Shown: positions 26,923 to 35,674 of the stretch, piece by piece
Numbering within the stretch: the stretch's first letter is position 1
Layout of the letters: each line of letters opens with the position of its first letter
DNA from: an uncultured Rhizobiaceae group bacterium
GTDB taxonomy: Bacteria > Pseudomonadota > Alphaproteobacteria > Rhizobiales > Rhizobiaceae
DNA length: 64,000 bases
NCBI GenBank assembly: GCA_937930635.1
Contig: CALHCF010000006.1
Location: 1 to 64,000, forward strand
Direction: 5' to 3'
Notes under the pieces: model-generated
What the model was told of the DNA's origin: nothing
Database searches by the model: none
The model's input: only the letters and a program-made list of their open reading frames with translations
Made by a program: the position numbers and the translations under genes

Positions 26923-28353
26923 TCACCATTCGAAAGGCCGGTCAATGCCTGCCATTTTCACGCCGGTAAAGGCCGAGGCTTCAAAGGACAATGCCCGCAG
27001 GTCTTCGACTTCGAGATTGTGAACCGAAGACTTGCCGCAGGCCTTGGCAAGCGCCGTGATTTCCATCGTCATGGCGGTCAGGTAACGCGCGACCCGTTCT
27101 GCCCCGGCAGCCGGGTCCATACGCTTCTGCAACTCTTCATCCTGTGTTGCGACACCAACCGGGCACAGGCCGGTGTGGCAGTGATGGCAAGCCCCTGGAG
27201 ATGTTCCAAGCTTCTCATAATCTTCAAGATAACGCGGCGAATTACAGCCCAGAGCGATCATGGCACCATTGCCGATCATCACAGCGTCCGCTCCAAGAGC
27301 GAGACATTTGGCAGCATCCACCCCGGAACGGATACCCCCGGCGGCAACAAGATCCACCTTGCCCGTCATTCCACATTCATCCAGCGCCTCACGCGCCGCG
27401 CGGATGGCCGACATGGTGGGAATACCCGTATGATTGAGCAAAAGTTCTGGCGAGGCCCCTGTCCCCCCTTCCGCACCATCGACCACAACAACATCGACCC
27501 CGGCCTTCGCAGCAATGGCGACATCATAGCGTGGGCGGGTTGCCCCCATTTTCAAAAAGATCGGCACCTTGTAATCGGTGGCAATACGAAGTTCCTCGAC
27601 CTTCATCGCCATATCATCTGCACCCAGAAAATCAGGATGACGGATGGTGGACCGCTGATCAACACCTTCGGGAAGGGTCCGCATTTGCGACACGCGCGGC
27701 GAGACTTTCATGCCAAGCAACAGGCCGCCGGTTCCCGGCTTTGCCCCCTGCCCCACCACCATTTCCAGCGCATCGGCACGGCGCAGGTGGTCCAAATCAA
27801 TACGATAACGCGCAGGAGACATTTGATAGAGCAGCGTTTGCGACGCCTCGCGCTCCTCTTCCAGCATTCCGCCTTCCCCGGTGCAGGTCATCGTTCCCAC
27901 ACGGGAAGCACCATAACCAAGCGACGCCTTTGCCGGTGCAGAAAGCGCACCAAATGACATGGAAGCGATATAGATCGGAATTTTCAGATCAACCGGCTTT
28001 TCAACGATACCGCGGCCACCGCCAAGTATCGTGCGGGTTTCACAACTCTCGCGATACCCTTCAAGCGGAAGGCGGGTCATGGTGGCAGGCACAAACGTAA
28101 GATCATCAAACGTCGGCATCTGCTTGTTGAACGTATTGTAGCCGCGCACCTGATAGCGCCCAAGCTGCGCCAGGGCATGAACTTCCGCAATGGCTTCGGG
28201 CGTCCAGCGGGTCGATCCACCCTCGTCGTAAGACGAAGGCACACCAGCCGGTCTCCCGTCTATCGCACCGACACCAAACTTGATGTCTTCTTCCGACGCC
28301 ATTTCAAAAGGATAGGAATAGGGGCCATCGCCCCCGTTTAGATCATCAGCCAT
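26923..28353 (-). CDS. glxD: FMN-binding glutamate-synthase-like protein, GlxD/MgsC type
   Basis: A 476-residue protein matching the FMN/iron-sulfur domain of glutamate synthase large subunit. It has SFGALSAPAKASLGYGA, the flavin-barrel segments KMGATRPRYDVAIAAKAGVD and VVDGAEGGTGASPELL, and a Cys cluster GACHHCHTGLCPVG for a 3Fe-4S centre. With GlxB and GlxC it forms an enzyme equivalent to N-methylglutamate synthase (MgsABC), which converts gamma-glutamylmethylamide-type or ammonia plus 2-oxoglutarate substrates to N-substituted glutamate. Its start overlaps the end of glxC by 16 bases. Whether the amine is methylamine or a longer amine is open. Confidence 0.88.
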   Translation of the reverse strand: MADDLNGGDGPYSYPFEMASEEDIKFGVGAIDGRPAGVPSSYDEGGSTRWTPEAIAEVHALAQLGRYQVRGYNTFNKQMPTFDDLTFVPATMTRLPLEGYRESCETRTILGGGRGIVEKPVDLKIPIYIASMSFGALSAPAKASLGYGASRVGTMTCTGEGGMLEEEREASQTLLYQMSPARYRIDLDHLRRADALEMVVGQGAKPGTGGLLLGMKVSPRVSQMRTLPEGVDQRSTIRHPDFLGADDMAMKVEELRIATDYKVPIFLKMGATRPRYDVAIAAKAGVDVVVVDGAEGGTGASPELLLNHTGIPTMSAIRAAREALDECGMTGKVDLVAAGGIRSGVDAAKCLALGADAVMIGNGAMIALGCNSPRYLEDYEKLGTSPGACHHCHTGLCPVGVATQDEELQKRMDPAAGAERVARYLTAMTMEITALAKACGKSSVHNLEVEDLRALSFEASAFTGVKMAGIDRPFEW

Positions 28354-29030
28354 GCGCTTGCATCCCGGCTCTCAAAGTACCAAAGGCGCTGGCCAGAGAC
28401 CATTTTTCGCCACTCTCTCGATGTATCAACCAGCCCAAGCGGCTCGAGGATCGCATCGACCTCCGCAACTTCTTCAGCCGTTGGCTCCACCACATCGACA
28501 TCAACACCCAGGCTGTCAATTTCTCCGGCAACCCAGACCTCGCCTTCCCAAAGCGCATCAGCGCAGCTCTCACCGGCACCACCCAGCGCAATAATTTTCC
28601 CCGCATGGGACATGAAGCCCGACTGGTAGCCGATCTTGCCTTCAACAATGATATTGCCGCCCTTCATGCTGACACCGCAGCGCGGCCCGGCGTCACCCTT
28701 GACGTGAATTGTCCCCCCGGTCATCGCTGCGCCACAAGACATGCCTGCATAGCCGCCGACTGTGATATGGCCCTGCGACATGCCTTCTCCCACAGCCCAG
28801 CCAGCATTACGCTCGACATCAATCGTTGCCCCGGTGTTCAGCCCGCCACAGTAGTAGCCGACCGATCCTTCAAACGAGATATCCACCCCCGGCGGCAGGC
28901 CGACACCAAGGTTATGGCGCGACAAAGTGTTGACCACCCGTATCTTGTTGCCGGTTTGGCAGGCGGCCTTCAGCTCTTCATGGACCTCCCGAATGGGACG
29001 CTGTCCAACGTCAATAACAATCTCACTCAC
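28338..29030 (-). CDS. glxC: GXGXG-domain glutamate-synthase-like subunit, GlxC/MgsB type
   Basis: A 230-residue right-handed beta-helix protein equal to the C-terminal GXGXG domain of glutamate synthase. Repeated turns are visible: GYYCGGLNTGATIDVERNAG, VGGYAGMSCGAAMTGG, VKGDAGPRCGVSMKGG and EGKIGYQSGFMSHAG. I place the start at the GTG at 29030, which overlaps the glxB stop (GTGA); an upstream in-frame start at 29060 would lie inside glxB. It is the structural middle subunit of the three-part enzyme with GlxB and GlxD. Confidence 0.88.
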   Translation of the reverse strand: MSEIVIDVGQRPIREVHEELKAACQTGNKIRVVNTLSRHNLGVGLPPGVDISFEGSVGYYCGGLNTGATIDVERNAGWAVGEGMSQGHITVGGYAGMSCGAAMTGGTIHVKGDAGPRCGVSMKGGNIIVEGKIGYQSGFMSHAGKIIALGGAGESCADALWEGEVWVAGEIDSLGVDVDVVEPTAEEVAEVDAILEPLGLVDTSREWRKMVSGQRLWYFESRDASAWLMI

Positions 29031-29971
29031 GCAGCCATGCTCCTGTTCCCCACACCCCACAGGCCGGTCAGGCTGGGACCGTCATAGTTCACGACCACAC
29101 TTTCCCCGGTGTAGATGCGCCGCACAGCCTGTTCTTCAGTGGCGGCGGCCAGCTCACCATTTTCCTCGATGGCGACAATCGGCTTCATGGCAAAACGGTC
29201 CTTGGCAAAACCGATCCCATCCGTATTGGCGATCATATACGTAAAAACACCATCAATTGAGGTGATGGATTTTTTCAGAGCCTGCTGGAGCGTCAGCCCC
29301 TGTTTGATCTGATCAGACACCCATACGGCAATCAGTTCAGAATCATTGCCTGTCAGGAATTGGTAGCCTTGCCGTTCCAGTTTCTCACGCCAGGTGAAGT
29401 AATCGGTAATCTGGCCATTGTGAACAATGGCGACATCGCTGAACGGGCGTGCCCAGAAAGGGTGTGACGCATTGGGCAGCACCGAACTTTCCGTCGCCAG
29501 CCGCGCATGGCCAAGCCCGTGTGTCCCGATCAATTCGCGAACGCCATGCTTGTCTGCCACCTGCGCTGCATCGCCGGTGTCCTTGATGATCTCCAGCGAA
29601 CGTCCGCAGGATTGAACTTCGAAACGGTCAGTCAGTGTATCAGCATCGGCAACCCATTGCCCCAGATCTTCAGGGTCGGAAATCACCATGCGGACACCGT
29701 AGTGGTCGGCATTGTCTGTCAGAAAGTCAGGATCTTCGAGAAGATCCGCACCGTGGTCTTTCAGCGTGGCGCGAAAATCATCCATGTCGGAGTCAATTTT
29801 GGTCTTGTCAAACCCCATGCCACGCAACACATACCCGGTGTCGCGCGGTGTACCGTAGATCGCAAAACCGGTTGAGTCCGCCCCGCGATGGGACTGGGCA
29901 TCCATAAGATCCACAAGATCCGCCCCGACTGCGCCAGGAGCCTGCAAAATTCGACCTGCTATTCCGCACAT
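29027..29971 (-). CDS. glxB: Class II glutamine amidotransferase subunit, GlxB/MgsA type
   Basis: A 314-residue Ntn-type amidotransferase. The start is ATG 29971 because the mature protein must begin with the catalytic Cys (M-CGIAGRI). It is followed by DAQSHRGADSTGFAIYG, the HNGQITDYFTWREKLERQG glutaminase loop and FLTGNDSELIAVWV. GGGAGA lies upstream. It hydrolyses glutamine, or a gamma-glutamylamide in the Mgs variant, and passes the amine to the partner subunits. It heads the operon glxB-glxC-glxD-FAD oxidase and is divergent from the GntR gene, with a palindrome in between. Confidence 0.88.
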   Translation of the reverse strand: MCGIAGRILQAPGAVGADLVDLMDAQSHRGADSTGFAIYGTPRDTGYVLRGMGFDKTKIDSDMDDFRATLKDHGADLLEDPDFLTDNADHYGVRMVISDPEDLGQWVADADTLTDRFEVQSCGRSLEIIKDTGDAAQVADKHGVRELIGTHGLGHARLATESSVLPNASHPFWARPFSDVAIVHNGQITDYFTWREKLERQGYQFLTGNDSELIAVWVSDQIKQGLTLQQALKKSITSIDGVFTYMIANTDGIGFAKDRFAMKPIVAIEENGELAAATEEQAVRRIYTGESVVVNYDGPSLTGLWGVGNRSMAA

Positions 29972-30005
29972 GGACAATCTCCCTGGTTCGACAAATTCAA
30001 TGTTC

Positions 30006-30024
30006 GATGTATACTGTATTCAGT
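30006..30024. promoter_or_regulatory. Candidate GntR operator, site 1 (glxB / gntR intergenic region)
   Basis: GATGTATACTGTATTCAGT matches ACTGTATACTGTATACAGT (site 2 read on the opposite strand) at 16 of 19 positions. An exact inner dyad ATACTG-TATT-CAGTAT spans 30011-30026. It lies 35 bases before glxB and 71 bases before gntR, so it could control both. Confidence 0.7.
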
Positions 30025-30094
30025 ATCCACAAATCGCGCAAGACGGCACTCCATAAATCTCGTCGAACCGCACAACCAAAGACACGGAAAGCCG

Positions 30095-30763
30095 GTGGCA
30101 CTTAAAAGCATCAAATCAGAACGCAAACGGATCGCTGAAGAGGTCCATGATCAACTCCTGTCCGCCATTCTGGAAGGCGAAATCGGCCCTGACGACCGGT
30201 TGGTGCAGGAGCGTTTGGCTGCGGAGATGGAGATCAGCCGCACCCCCGTTCGTGAGGCCCTGATCCGCCTGGAGCAGGAAGGCGTACTGGTCACCTCCCC
30301 GCGGGGCGGGTTTGTGCTTTATCGCATGAAGGAAGATGAAATTCGCCAGCTCTATCAGGCCCGGGCAGCAGTAGAGAGCCAGGCTGCGCGGATTTTGGCA
30401 AGCCAGAACGATGCCACCAAGAATGAGATACTGCGTGAAACGGTGAGGAAGGAAGAGGACATTTCTTCCCCCAGCGTACACACCTACTTCAATGCCAACC
30501 GATCCATACACCGCAAGTTCGTTGAACTGGTCGATAATCCCTATCTGCTGGAAATGTTCGACAATATCTGGAATCGGGGAACAGCTTTCAGCCTGTTTTC
30601 TGCAATCGAGAAAATCGATCTGTCAAAATCGCTGGGTGACCATATGGCCCTGGTCGACGCCATCGCGACCGGCGACAAGACCCACGCCCTGGAGAGCTTC
30701 ATCGATCATATCCAGGACGGGTTTGATTTGCAGATGGAGGCCATGGGAGAAAAAGCCCCCTAG
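30095..30763 (+). CDS. GntR-family (FadR/FCD type) transcriptional regulator
   Basis: A 222-residue regulator. The winged-helix domain (about residues 8-75) contains EEVHDQLLSAILEGEIGPDD and the recognition region MEISRTPVREALIRLEQEGV. The C-terminal all-helical FCD ligand domain (about 80-215) has the expected metal/ligand positions: RAAVESQAARILA, an Asn/His-rich FNANRSIHRKFVEL and LGDHMALVDAI. The GTG start at 30095 (MALKSIKSERKR) is chosen because the frame upstream reads through the promoter. It is divergent from glxB and convergent with the ABC importer. The three related palindromes at 30006, 35449 and 53571 are the obvious candidate binding sites. Confidence 0.88.
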   Translation: MALKSIKSERKRIAEEVHDQLLSAILEGEIGPDDRLVQERLAAEMEISRTPVREALIRLEQEGVLVTSPRGGFVLYRMKEDEIRQLYQARAAVESQAARILASQNDATKNEILRETVRKEEDISSPSVHTYFNANRSIHRKFVELVDNPYLLEMFDNIWNRGTAFSLFSAIEKIDLSKSLGDHMALVDAIATGDKTHALESFIDHIQDGFDLQMEAMGEKAP

Positions 30764-30782
30764 CCACCGGTGTTTCAGCGTT

Positions 30783-31490
30783 TCAATGACCGAAATAGGC
30801 CTCGGCCAATGCAGCGTCTTCCCGCAGCTCATCTGCGGTGCCACTGACGCGGATGCGCCCGGTTTCCATCACGTGAATATGGCGCGCCAGTGTCAAAGCG
30901 AAATTGACGTTCTGCTCGGTAATCAGGATTGTCAGTCCGGTTTCAGCATTCAGCCGGCGCAACGCCTCGGCAATATCGTTGAAGACTTTCGGTGCCAGCC
31001 CAATCGTCGGTTCATCAACCAGCAGGATTGACGGGTTGGTCATCAGCGCCCGCCCAATCGACACCATTTGACGTTCACCGCCAGACTGTGTGCTTGTCTC
31101 CTGACCAGCACGTTCGGCCAGCACCGGGAACAGATTTTCCACGCGGCTGAGATTGTCGGCAATGTTGTCGCGGGCTGTATAGGCCCCCACCAGAAGATTG
31201 TTGCGCACCGACATATGGGCAAACAGATTGGCCCTTTCGGGGGCATAGCCGACACCGGCAGCAACGATCTTCGATGTCGGTTTTCCAACAAGGCTTTCAC
31301 CCTTTAGACGAATATCGCCGCTGACTGTGACCTGCCCCATGATGGAATCCAGCAGCGTCGATTTTCCCGCACCATTGGTACCAATCAGCGCGACAATATC
31401 ACCCTCGGCAATCGAGAGAGACACATCCTGTAGGGCCTGGGCCTTACCGTAGAACGCGCTTAGCTTATCAATGTCGAGCAATGCCATCAT
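30783..31490 (-). CDS. Branched-chain-type ABC importer, ATPase subunit (LivF-like)
   Basis: A 235-residue ATPase with Walker A LIGTNGAGKST, signature QSGGERQMVSIGRAL, Walker B LLVDEPTIGLAP and H-loop ITEQNV. The order and sizes of the five genes (binding protein, two permeases, two ATPases) match branched-chain amino-acid/urea/amide importers. It starts one base after the stop of the LivG-like gene and is the last gene of the operon, ending 19 bases from the convergent gntR gene. The substrate is likely the amine or amino compound used by the neighbouring pathway rather than leucine; that is inferred from co-regulation. Confidence 0.88.
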   Translation of the reverse strand: MMALLDIDKLSAFYGKAQALQDVSLSIAEGDIVALIGTNGAGKSTLLDSIMGQVTVSGDIRLKGESLVGKPTSKIVAAGVGYAPERANLFAHMSVRNNLLVGAYTARDNIADNLSRVENLFPVLAERAGQETSTQSGGERQMVSIGRALMTNPSILLVDEPTIGLAPKVFNDIAEALRRLNAETGLTILITEQNVNFALTLARHIHVMETGRIRVSGTADELREDAALAEAYFGH

Positions 31491-32219
31491 TCACGTTCCC
31501 AGATAAGATGAACGTACCGTCTCATCATTCATCACCGATGTGAAATCACCCTCGGCGATCAGCGCTCCCCGCGCCATGGCGATTACCCGGTCCACCAACG
31601 GTTCAAGCGAACGCAGATCGTGGCTGACAATAACAAAGGTGAAACCCTCTTTGCGCTTGGTGTTGATCAGGTCAGCCATCTGAGAGATTTCGCCTGCGGT
31701 AAGCCCGGCAAAAACCTCATCAAGCAAAATAACCCGTGCTCCTGTCGCAAGCGTGCGGGCCAGTTCCAGTTTGCGCAAATCGCCCATGGAAAGCTCGGAC
31801 GGGTAACGGTCCAGATCATCACCTGAAAAACCGACCGACTGAGCCAGATCCAACTCTGCCTGCGGGTCGGACGCACCAAACAACATGCCACGCAGGCTGT
31901 CCGGCATCAGCCCCACACGGATATTTTCAGCAACGGTCATTTCAGCAAACGGGCGGGGCACCTGATACGTGCGCGATATGCCCCTGCCGATGCGCGCATG
32001 GGTCGGCAGGCTGGAAATCTCGTTTCCATCGAGGCTTATCGTTCCTTCATTTTGCCTGTGCTCACCCATGATCAATGAAAAAATGGTGGTCTTGCCTGCG
32101 CCGTTTGGTCCAATCAGCCCCAGGCTCTCCCCCTGTGCAACGTCGAAAGACAAATCATTGGTTGCCACCAGTCCGCCAAACCGTTTTACAATACCAGCAA
32201 GGGAGAGGATCGTGCTCAT
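31491..32219 (-). CDS. Branched-chain-type ABC importer, ATPase subunit (LivG-like)
   Basis: A 242-residue ATPase with Walker A LIGPNGAGKTT, a signature at ELSMGDLRKLELARTL (the usual SGG is replaced by SMGD), Walker B VILLDEVFAGLT and H-loop VSHDLRS. The degenerate signature is common in LivG-type subunits (usually SYGxQR). It overlaps the LivM-like gene by four bases. With the LivF-like subunit it powers the importer at the inner face of the membrane. Confidence 0.87.
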   Translation of the reverse strand: MSTILSLAGIVKRFGGLVATNDLSFDVAQGESLGLIGPNGAGKTTIFSLIMGEHRQNEGTISLDGNEISSLPTHARIGRGISRTYQVPRPFAEMTVAENIRVGLMPDSLRGMLFGASDPQAELDLAQSVGFSGDDLDRYPSELSMGDLRKLELARTLATGARVILLDEVFAGLTAGEISQMADLINTKRKEGFTFVIVSHDLRSLEPLVDRVIAMARGALIAEGDFTSVMNDETVRSSYLGT

Positions 32220-33151
32220 GCCCGCCTCCAGAGCCGTGAGACAATCTCAAACAACCCCTTGGGCTGATACATGTAGATCAGCAAGGCGATACCGCCATAA
32301 ATCAGATAGCGTTCAGCACCCGGCAGGAAAGGCCGCAGGTATTCCAGCAAAAAGGTGAGAAAAAACGCCCCCGCCATCGGCCCGATAATGGTGGACGCCC
32401 CGCCAATCAGGGCCGCCACGATGATGGTGAAAAGGAAGTTGATATCAAACAGCGCCCGGGGAGCAATCGATCCCAGATAGTGCACCCAAAACGCGCCCCC
32501 CATACCGGCAACAGCCGCGCTGACACAAAAGGCAAAGAGCTTCAGTTTGGTGGTGTTCAGCCCCGAACCCGCCACAGCATCTTCGTTCATGGAGATGGCA
32601 GACAGCGCCGTTCCCAGCCGCGACCTGCTCAGCAACCACAACACAAAAGCTGTGACAAACATCAGCACAAAGGACAGATAAAACCCGTTCACAGCTCCCC
32701 GCGTCAGGGTTTCAATACCCGAAATTCCCCGCGTACCCCCCGTCAGATCCGGGCGAATAACCTGGGTCAGCTGGTACATCAGTTCCATGAAAGCCAGCGT
32801 CACCAGCGCAAAATAGCTGCCCCGTATGCGCAACGCTGGCAGAAAGAAGAGAACCGAACCCACAACCGTCGTCGCAACCGCGATAGGAATGGACAACTCT
32901 ACCGGCACCCCAAAACGGTAGCTCAGGATTGCCGTGGTATAGGCCCCAATGCCAATCAAAAACGGGTGGCCGAAACTGATATAGCCGGTGCGGCCCGACA
33001 GGAAATCCCAGCTCATCGCGAAGATGGCCAGATACTGCGCCATGATGATGGTACGCAGCGTTCCCTTCTTCACGAGTTCAGGAAGCAGCAACATGCCCGC
33101 CGCAAAAACCGCCCACAGCAGCAGGTGACGCCAGTTGACAGTTGCAAACAT
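32216..33151 (-). CDS. Branched-chain-type ABC importer, permease (LivM-like)
   Basis: A 311-residue inner-membrane protein with about nine hydrophobic segments. The family strings GRTGYISFGHPFLIGIGAYT and ALRIRGSYFALVTLAFMELM are present, as is the ATPase-contact loop SMNEDAVAGSGLNTTKLKLF. It abuts the LivH-like gene (stop at 33152). Together the two permeases form the channel. Confidence 0.88.
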   Translation of the reverse strand: MFATVNWRHLLLWAVFAAGMLLLPELVKKGTLRTIIMAQYLAIFAMSWDFLSGRTGYISFGHPFLIGIGAYTTAILSYRFGVPVELSIPIAVATTVVGSVLFFLPALRIRGSYFALVTLAFMELMYQLTQVIRPDLTGGTRGISGIETLTRGAVNGFYLSFVLMFVTAFVLWLLSRSRLGTALSAISMNEDAVAGSGLNTTKLKLFAFCVSAAVAGMGGAFWVHYLGSIAPRALFDINFLFTIIVAALIGGASTIIGPMAGAFFLTFLLEYLRPFLPGAERYLIYGGIALLIYMYQPKGLFEIVSRLWRRA

Positions 33152-34003
33152 CTACAACTCCGCCCGCCCGAAAAGTCCTTTTGGACGGATAATCAGCACC
33201 ACGATAATAAGCAGCATGGTGAAGACCCCGCGCAGCTCCGCCGCAATCAACGACGTGGAGATCACTTCCATAAAACCAATAATATGCGCCACCAGCAGCG
33301 TCCCCAGGATCGAGCCGATGCCGCCGACAATAACCACCGCCACGGCAATGATGAGCGGTGTAACCCACATACCGGGATAGAGCTGCGTATAAGAGGCAAA
33401 GAAGACGCCCGCCAGCGCCCCAAGCGCACCGGAGATTGCCCAGGTCAACTGGTTCATCTGATCGGGATCGACACCGGAAATCGCCGCACCCTTCACATCC
33501 ATGGAGACAGCTTCAAGCGCGCGCCCCAAATGGGTAAACCGCACAAAAAGATAAAGCCCTATCAGGATAACCCAACTGACAACCGCCGCCGTCAGTATAT
33601 TGTAGGTAACGGTCGCCCCCCCAACACGTGAAACGCCGGAGACAATGGGATGAAGAATTTTTGACGCATCACCAAACAGCAGGACAATGCCTGCCTGAAC
33701 AACCACCGCCAGAATAAGTGTCGAAATCTCCACCGCCACATGATCGCCCTTCAGGGGTTTGACGATCAGCCGGTATTTGCTGATGCCAATCACCGCGCCA
33801 AGCACGATGGCCAGCAAAACGCCCACGATCTTTGGCATCCCCAAAGTCTGCGACAACCAGAAATAGGCATAGCCCCCGATCACAAGATAGGCGCCGTAGG
33901 CAAGGTTCAAAACGCGCCCAACGCTGAAAATAAGCGTAAAACCAACCGCGATCAGCGCGTACAGACCGCTGAGAAGAAAGCCCTGTATGAGAATTTGAGT
34001 CAT
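33152..34003 (-). CDS. Branched-chain-type ABC importer, permease (LivH-like)
   Basis: A 283-residue inner-membrane protein with about eight hydrophobic segments, opening LIQGFLLSGLYALIAVGFTL and continuing IFSVGRVLNLAYGAYLVIGG, the classic LivH start. A cytoplasmic loop VSMDVKGAAISGVDPDQMN is the ATPase contact. It is separated from the binding-protein gene by 113 bases that contain a terminator-like hairpin, so it may be expressed at a lower level than the binding protein. Confidence 0.88.
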   Translation of the reverse strand: MTQILIQGFLLSGLYALIAVGFTLIFSVGRVLNLAYGAYLVIGGYAYFWLSQTLGMPKIVGVLLAIVLGAVIGISKYRLIVKPLKGDHVAVEISTLILAVVVQAGIVLLFGDASKILHPIVSGVSRVGGATVTYNILTAAVVSWVILIGLYLFVRFTHLGRALEAVSMDVKGAAISGVDPDQMNQLTWAISGALGALAGVFFASYTQLYPGMWVTPLIIAVAVVIVGGIGSILGTLLVAHIIGFMEVISTSLIAAELRGVFTMLLIIVVLIIRPKGLFGRAEL

Positions 34004-34049
34004 CGGTTTTCAGGCGCTCTTTTGCCGGGCCGCATCAAAACCCAAAAGC

Positions 34050-34083
34050 AAAAACCGTCATGGCTGCAACTAAAGCCATGACG
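34050..34083 (-). terminator. Intra-operon terminator/attenuator between binding protein and permease genes
   Basis: On the minus strand, CGTCATGGCT pairs perfectly with AGCCATGACG (34056-34083, 10-pair stem, 8-base loop), followed by TTTTTGCTTTT. Its position after the binding-protein stop and before the LivH-like gene fits partial termination that keeps the binding protein in excess. Confidence 0.75.
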
Positions 34084-34116
34084 ATCCACTTTTCGGGTCA
34101 GGATAACCGCAGCGTC

Positions 34117-35409
34117 CTACTTTTTGGGCACCCAGGACGGCAGCGTAAACTCTCCGGTTTTGTATTTTTCGGGATAAACCACCGCATTGGTTCCATCCTC
34201 GTACCACTGGATCACCACCATGGACGGTGACCCGTCATCATAGGGTGCAGTGATGTCGAAACGGGCATTGTGAGGATAGGTCCGGCCAGTGCGCGGCTCC
34301 TTCTCGCCTGGCTTCCAGAACCCATAGCGCAGCCACGGCTTACCGTCCTTGTCGAGTTTCAGGTCCTGTTTCAACATTGCATCAACCCAGGTGTTGTTGT
34401 TGAAACCACCGGCTTCTTTTGCCGCAGCGAAAGCCTGTTTCACACCGTGATAGGCATTAAACCCGTTGAAGTGAGGAAATTTCGGGCGAGCCGTATATTT
34501 GGCCTGATACTTTTTGACAAAGTCAGAACTGACCGGATCAAGGGCAAAACCGACCGAAGGCACGGGCGAGAGAGTAGAGATGCCACCACCGGCACCGCCC
34601 GTATCTTCCCAGTATTCCTGACCAAGCGCCGCAACGTTCACGCCTGTCATGGCCATCGGCACCTGCAGTTTCACATATTGCGAGGAAACCACCTGCGAGT
34701 TCACCGACGACACGAGATAGATGAAGTCAGCCCCACTCTCCTGCGCCTTGGAAAACAGGGGCGCGAAATCCACCGTTGCGGTGTCATAGACAATCGTATC
34801 GACAACCTTGATCCCGGCATTGGGTGCCAGTGCCTGCGAAACAAGCCCGTTAATGGCGCCACCAAAAGCGGTGTCTTCCTGAAGGATCACCACAGATTTC
34901 CATCCCATTTTGGTGGCCAGCACGTCCTTGCCGAAATCGACATAGAGCGCCGCCAGCGCCTCATCGGACGCGATGTTCATGAAATAAGGTTTGTACTGAT
35001 CATAGTTCTCGACCAGCTTGTCGATGATGCCGATATAACTCGTCCACGTATCCAAAGTGGGAATCTGATATTCCACCATGCGCGGCAGCCAGCCAAGCGA
35101 AACATCGTCAATCGACCCTGAGATGATGAAATTCACCTCCTCGCTTTCGGCAAGATATTCATAGGCCTTGATGCCTTCGGTCACGTCCTCACGCGTATCC
35201 GCCTTGACGAGAGTAATTTTTTCTCCGTTGAATCCGCCTACCGCGTTGATTTCCTCAATCGCAATCTCCGCACCACGCAGCGTCGACAATCCCGTGTCTG
35301 ACGACAGCGATCCGATAAACCCGACCTTGATGCCTTCAGCCCACGCAGCCGATGCAAAAAGCATCGTCGCGGTTGCAAACCCGGCAACAGTTTTGCTCTT
35401 CCAGTTCAT
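34117..35409 (-). CDS. ABC importer substrate-binding protein (type I periplasmic, Leu/Ile/Val/amide-like)
   Basis: A 430-residue periplasmic protein. A signal peptide covers residues 1-24 (ends SAAWAEG). The type I binding fold follows: IKVGFIGSLSSDTGLSTLRG, AIEEINAVGGFNGEKI, then the domain swap near VVILQEDTAFGGAINGLV. ATG 35409 (MNWKSKTVAGFATA) has GGAGGAA upstream; the frame to 35472 would run through the operator. It is the first gene of the importer operon, with operator site 2 about 40 bases ahead. At 430 residues it is longer than LivJ. The bound ligand is unknown; an amine or N-methyl compound is possible. Confidence 0.87.
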   Translation of the reverse strand: MNWKSKTVAGFATATMLFASAAWAEGIKVGFIGSLSSDTGLSTLRGAEIAIEEINAVGGFNGEKITLVKADTREDVTEGIKAYEYLAESEEVNFIISGSIDDVSLGWLPRMVEYQIPTLDTWTSYIGIIDKLVENYDQYKPYFMNIASDEALAALYVDFGKDVLATKMGWKSVVILQEDTAFGGAINGLVSQALAPNAGIKVVDTIVYDTATVDFAPLFSKAQESGADFIYLVSSVNSQVVSSQYVKLQVPMAMTGVNVAALGQEYWEDTGGAGGGISTLSPVPSVGFALDPVSSDFVKKYQAKYTARPKFPHFNGFNAYHGVKQAFAAAKEAGGFNNNTWVDAMLKQDLKLDKDGKPWLRYGFWKPGEKEPRTGRTYPHNARFDITAPYDDGSPSMVVIQWYEDGTNAVVYPEKYKTGEFTLPSWVPKK

Positions 35410-35448
35410 GACAAATTCCTCCCAGAACGTTGAAACCCATACAGCCTC

Positions 35449-35469
35449 CACTGTATACAGTATACAGTG
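35449..35469. promoter_or_regulatory. Candidate GntR operator, site 2 (ABC importer promoter)
   Basis: A perfect 21-base palindrome with 10-base arms around a single central A at 35459; its 19-base core is ACTGTATACAGTATACAGT. It lies 40 bases upstream of the binding-protein start. This is the best-preserved of the three related sites. Confidence 0.8.
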
Positions 35470-35537
35470 CATGGATAATGCATGAGATCAAGAGTTAATG
35501 GGAAACCTGCCCGCAACGCAGCATTCCCAAACACCAC

Positions 35538-35613
35538 GCCGCCCCCAAACGCCAAAACCTGTTGCTCTAAAAAACAACCTCATCAATGACGACTGTACGG
35601 GTATTCCAGACCT
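35538..35613. repeat. 76-base direct repeat, copy 1 (left of the MFS-XRE segment)
   Basis: Direct repeat of 37563-37639. A 33-base core (35557-35589 and 37582-37614) is identical, containing GTTGCTCTAAAAAACAAC. The flanks match at roughly 80 percent. The copy lies between the importer operator and the end of the MFS pseudogene. Confidence 0.75.
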
Positions 35614-35674
35614 CCAGTTCAGGCACCTGAACGTCCGGCTCAATCGGGATCGACGTGACCGAAAATCTCTTTTG

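Noticed and set aside
26452-27957. Long plus-strand open frame of 501 codons
   Set aside because: Antisense to glxD and the FAD oxidase; translation has no recognisable domain.
32480-33631. Plus-strand open frame of 383 codons
   Set aside because: Antisense to both importer permeases; rich in Gln/Arg/His, typical of the complement of membrane-protein genes.
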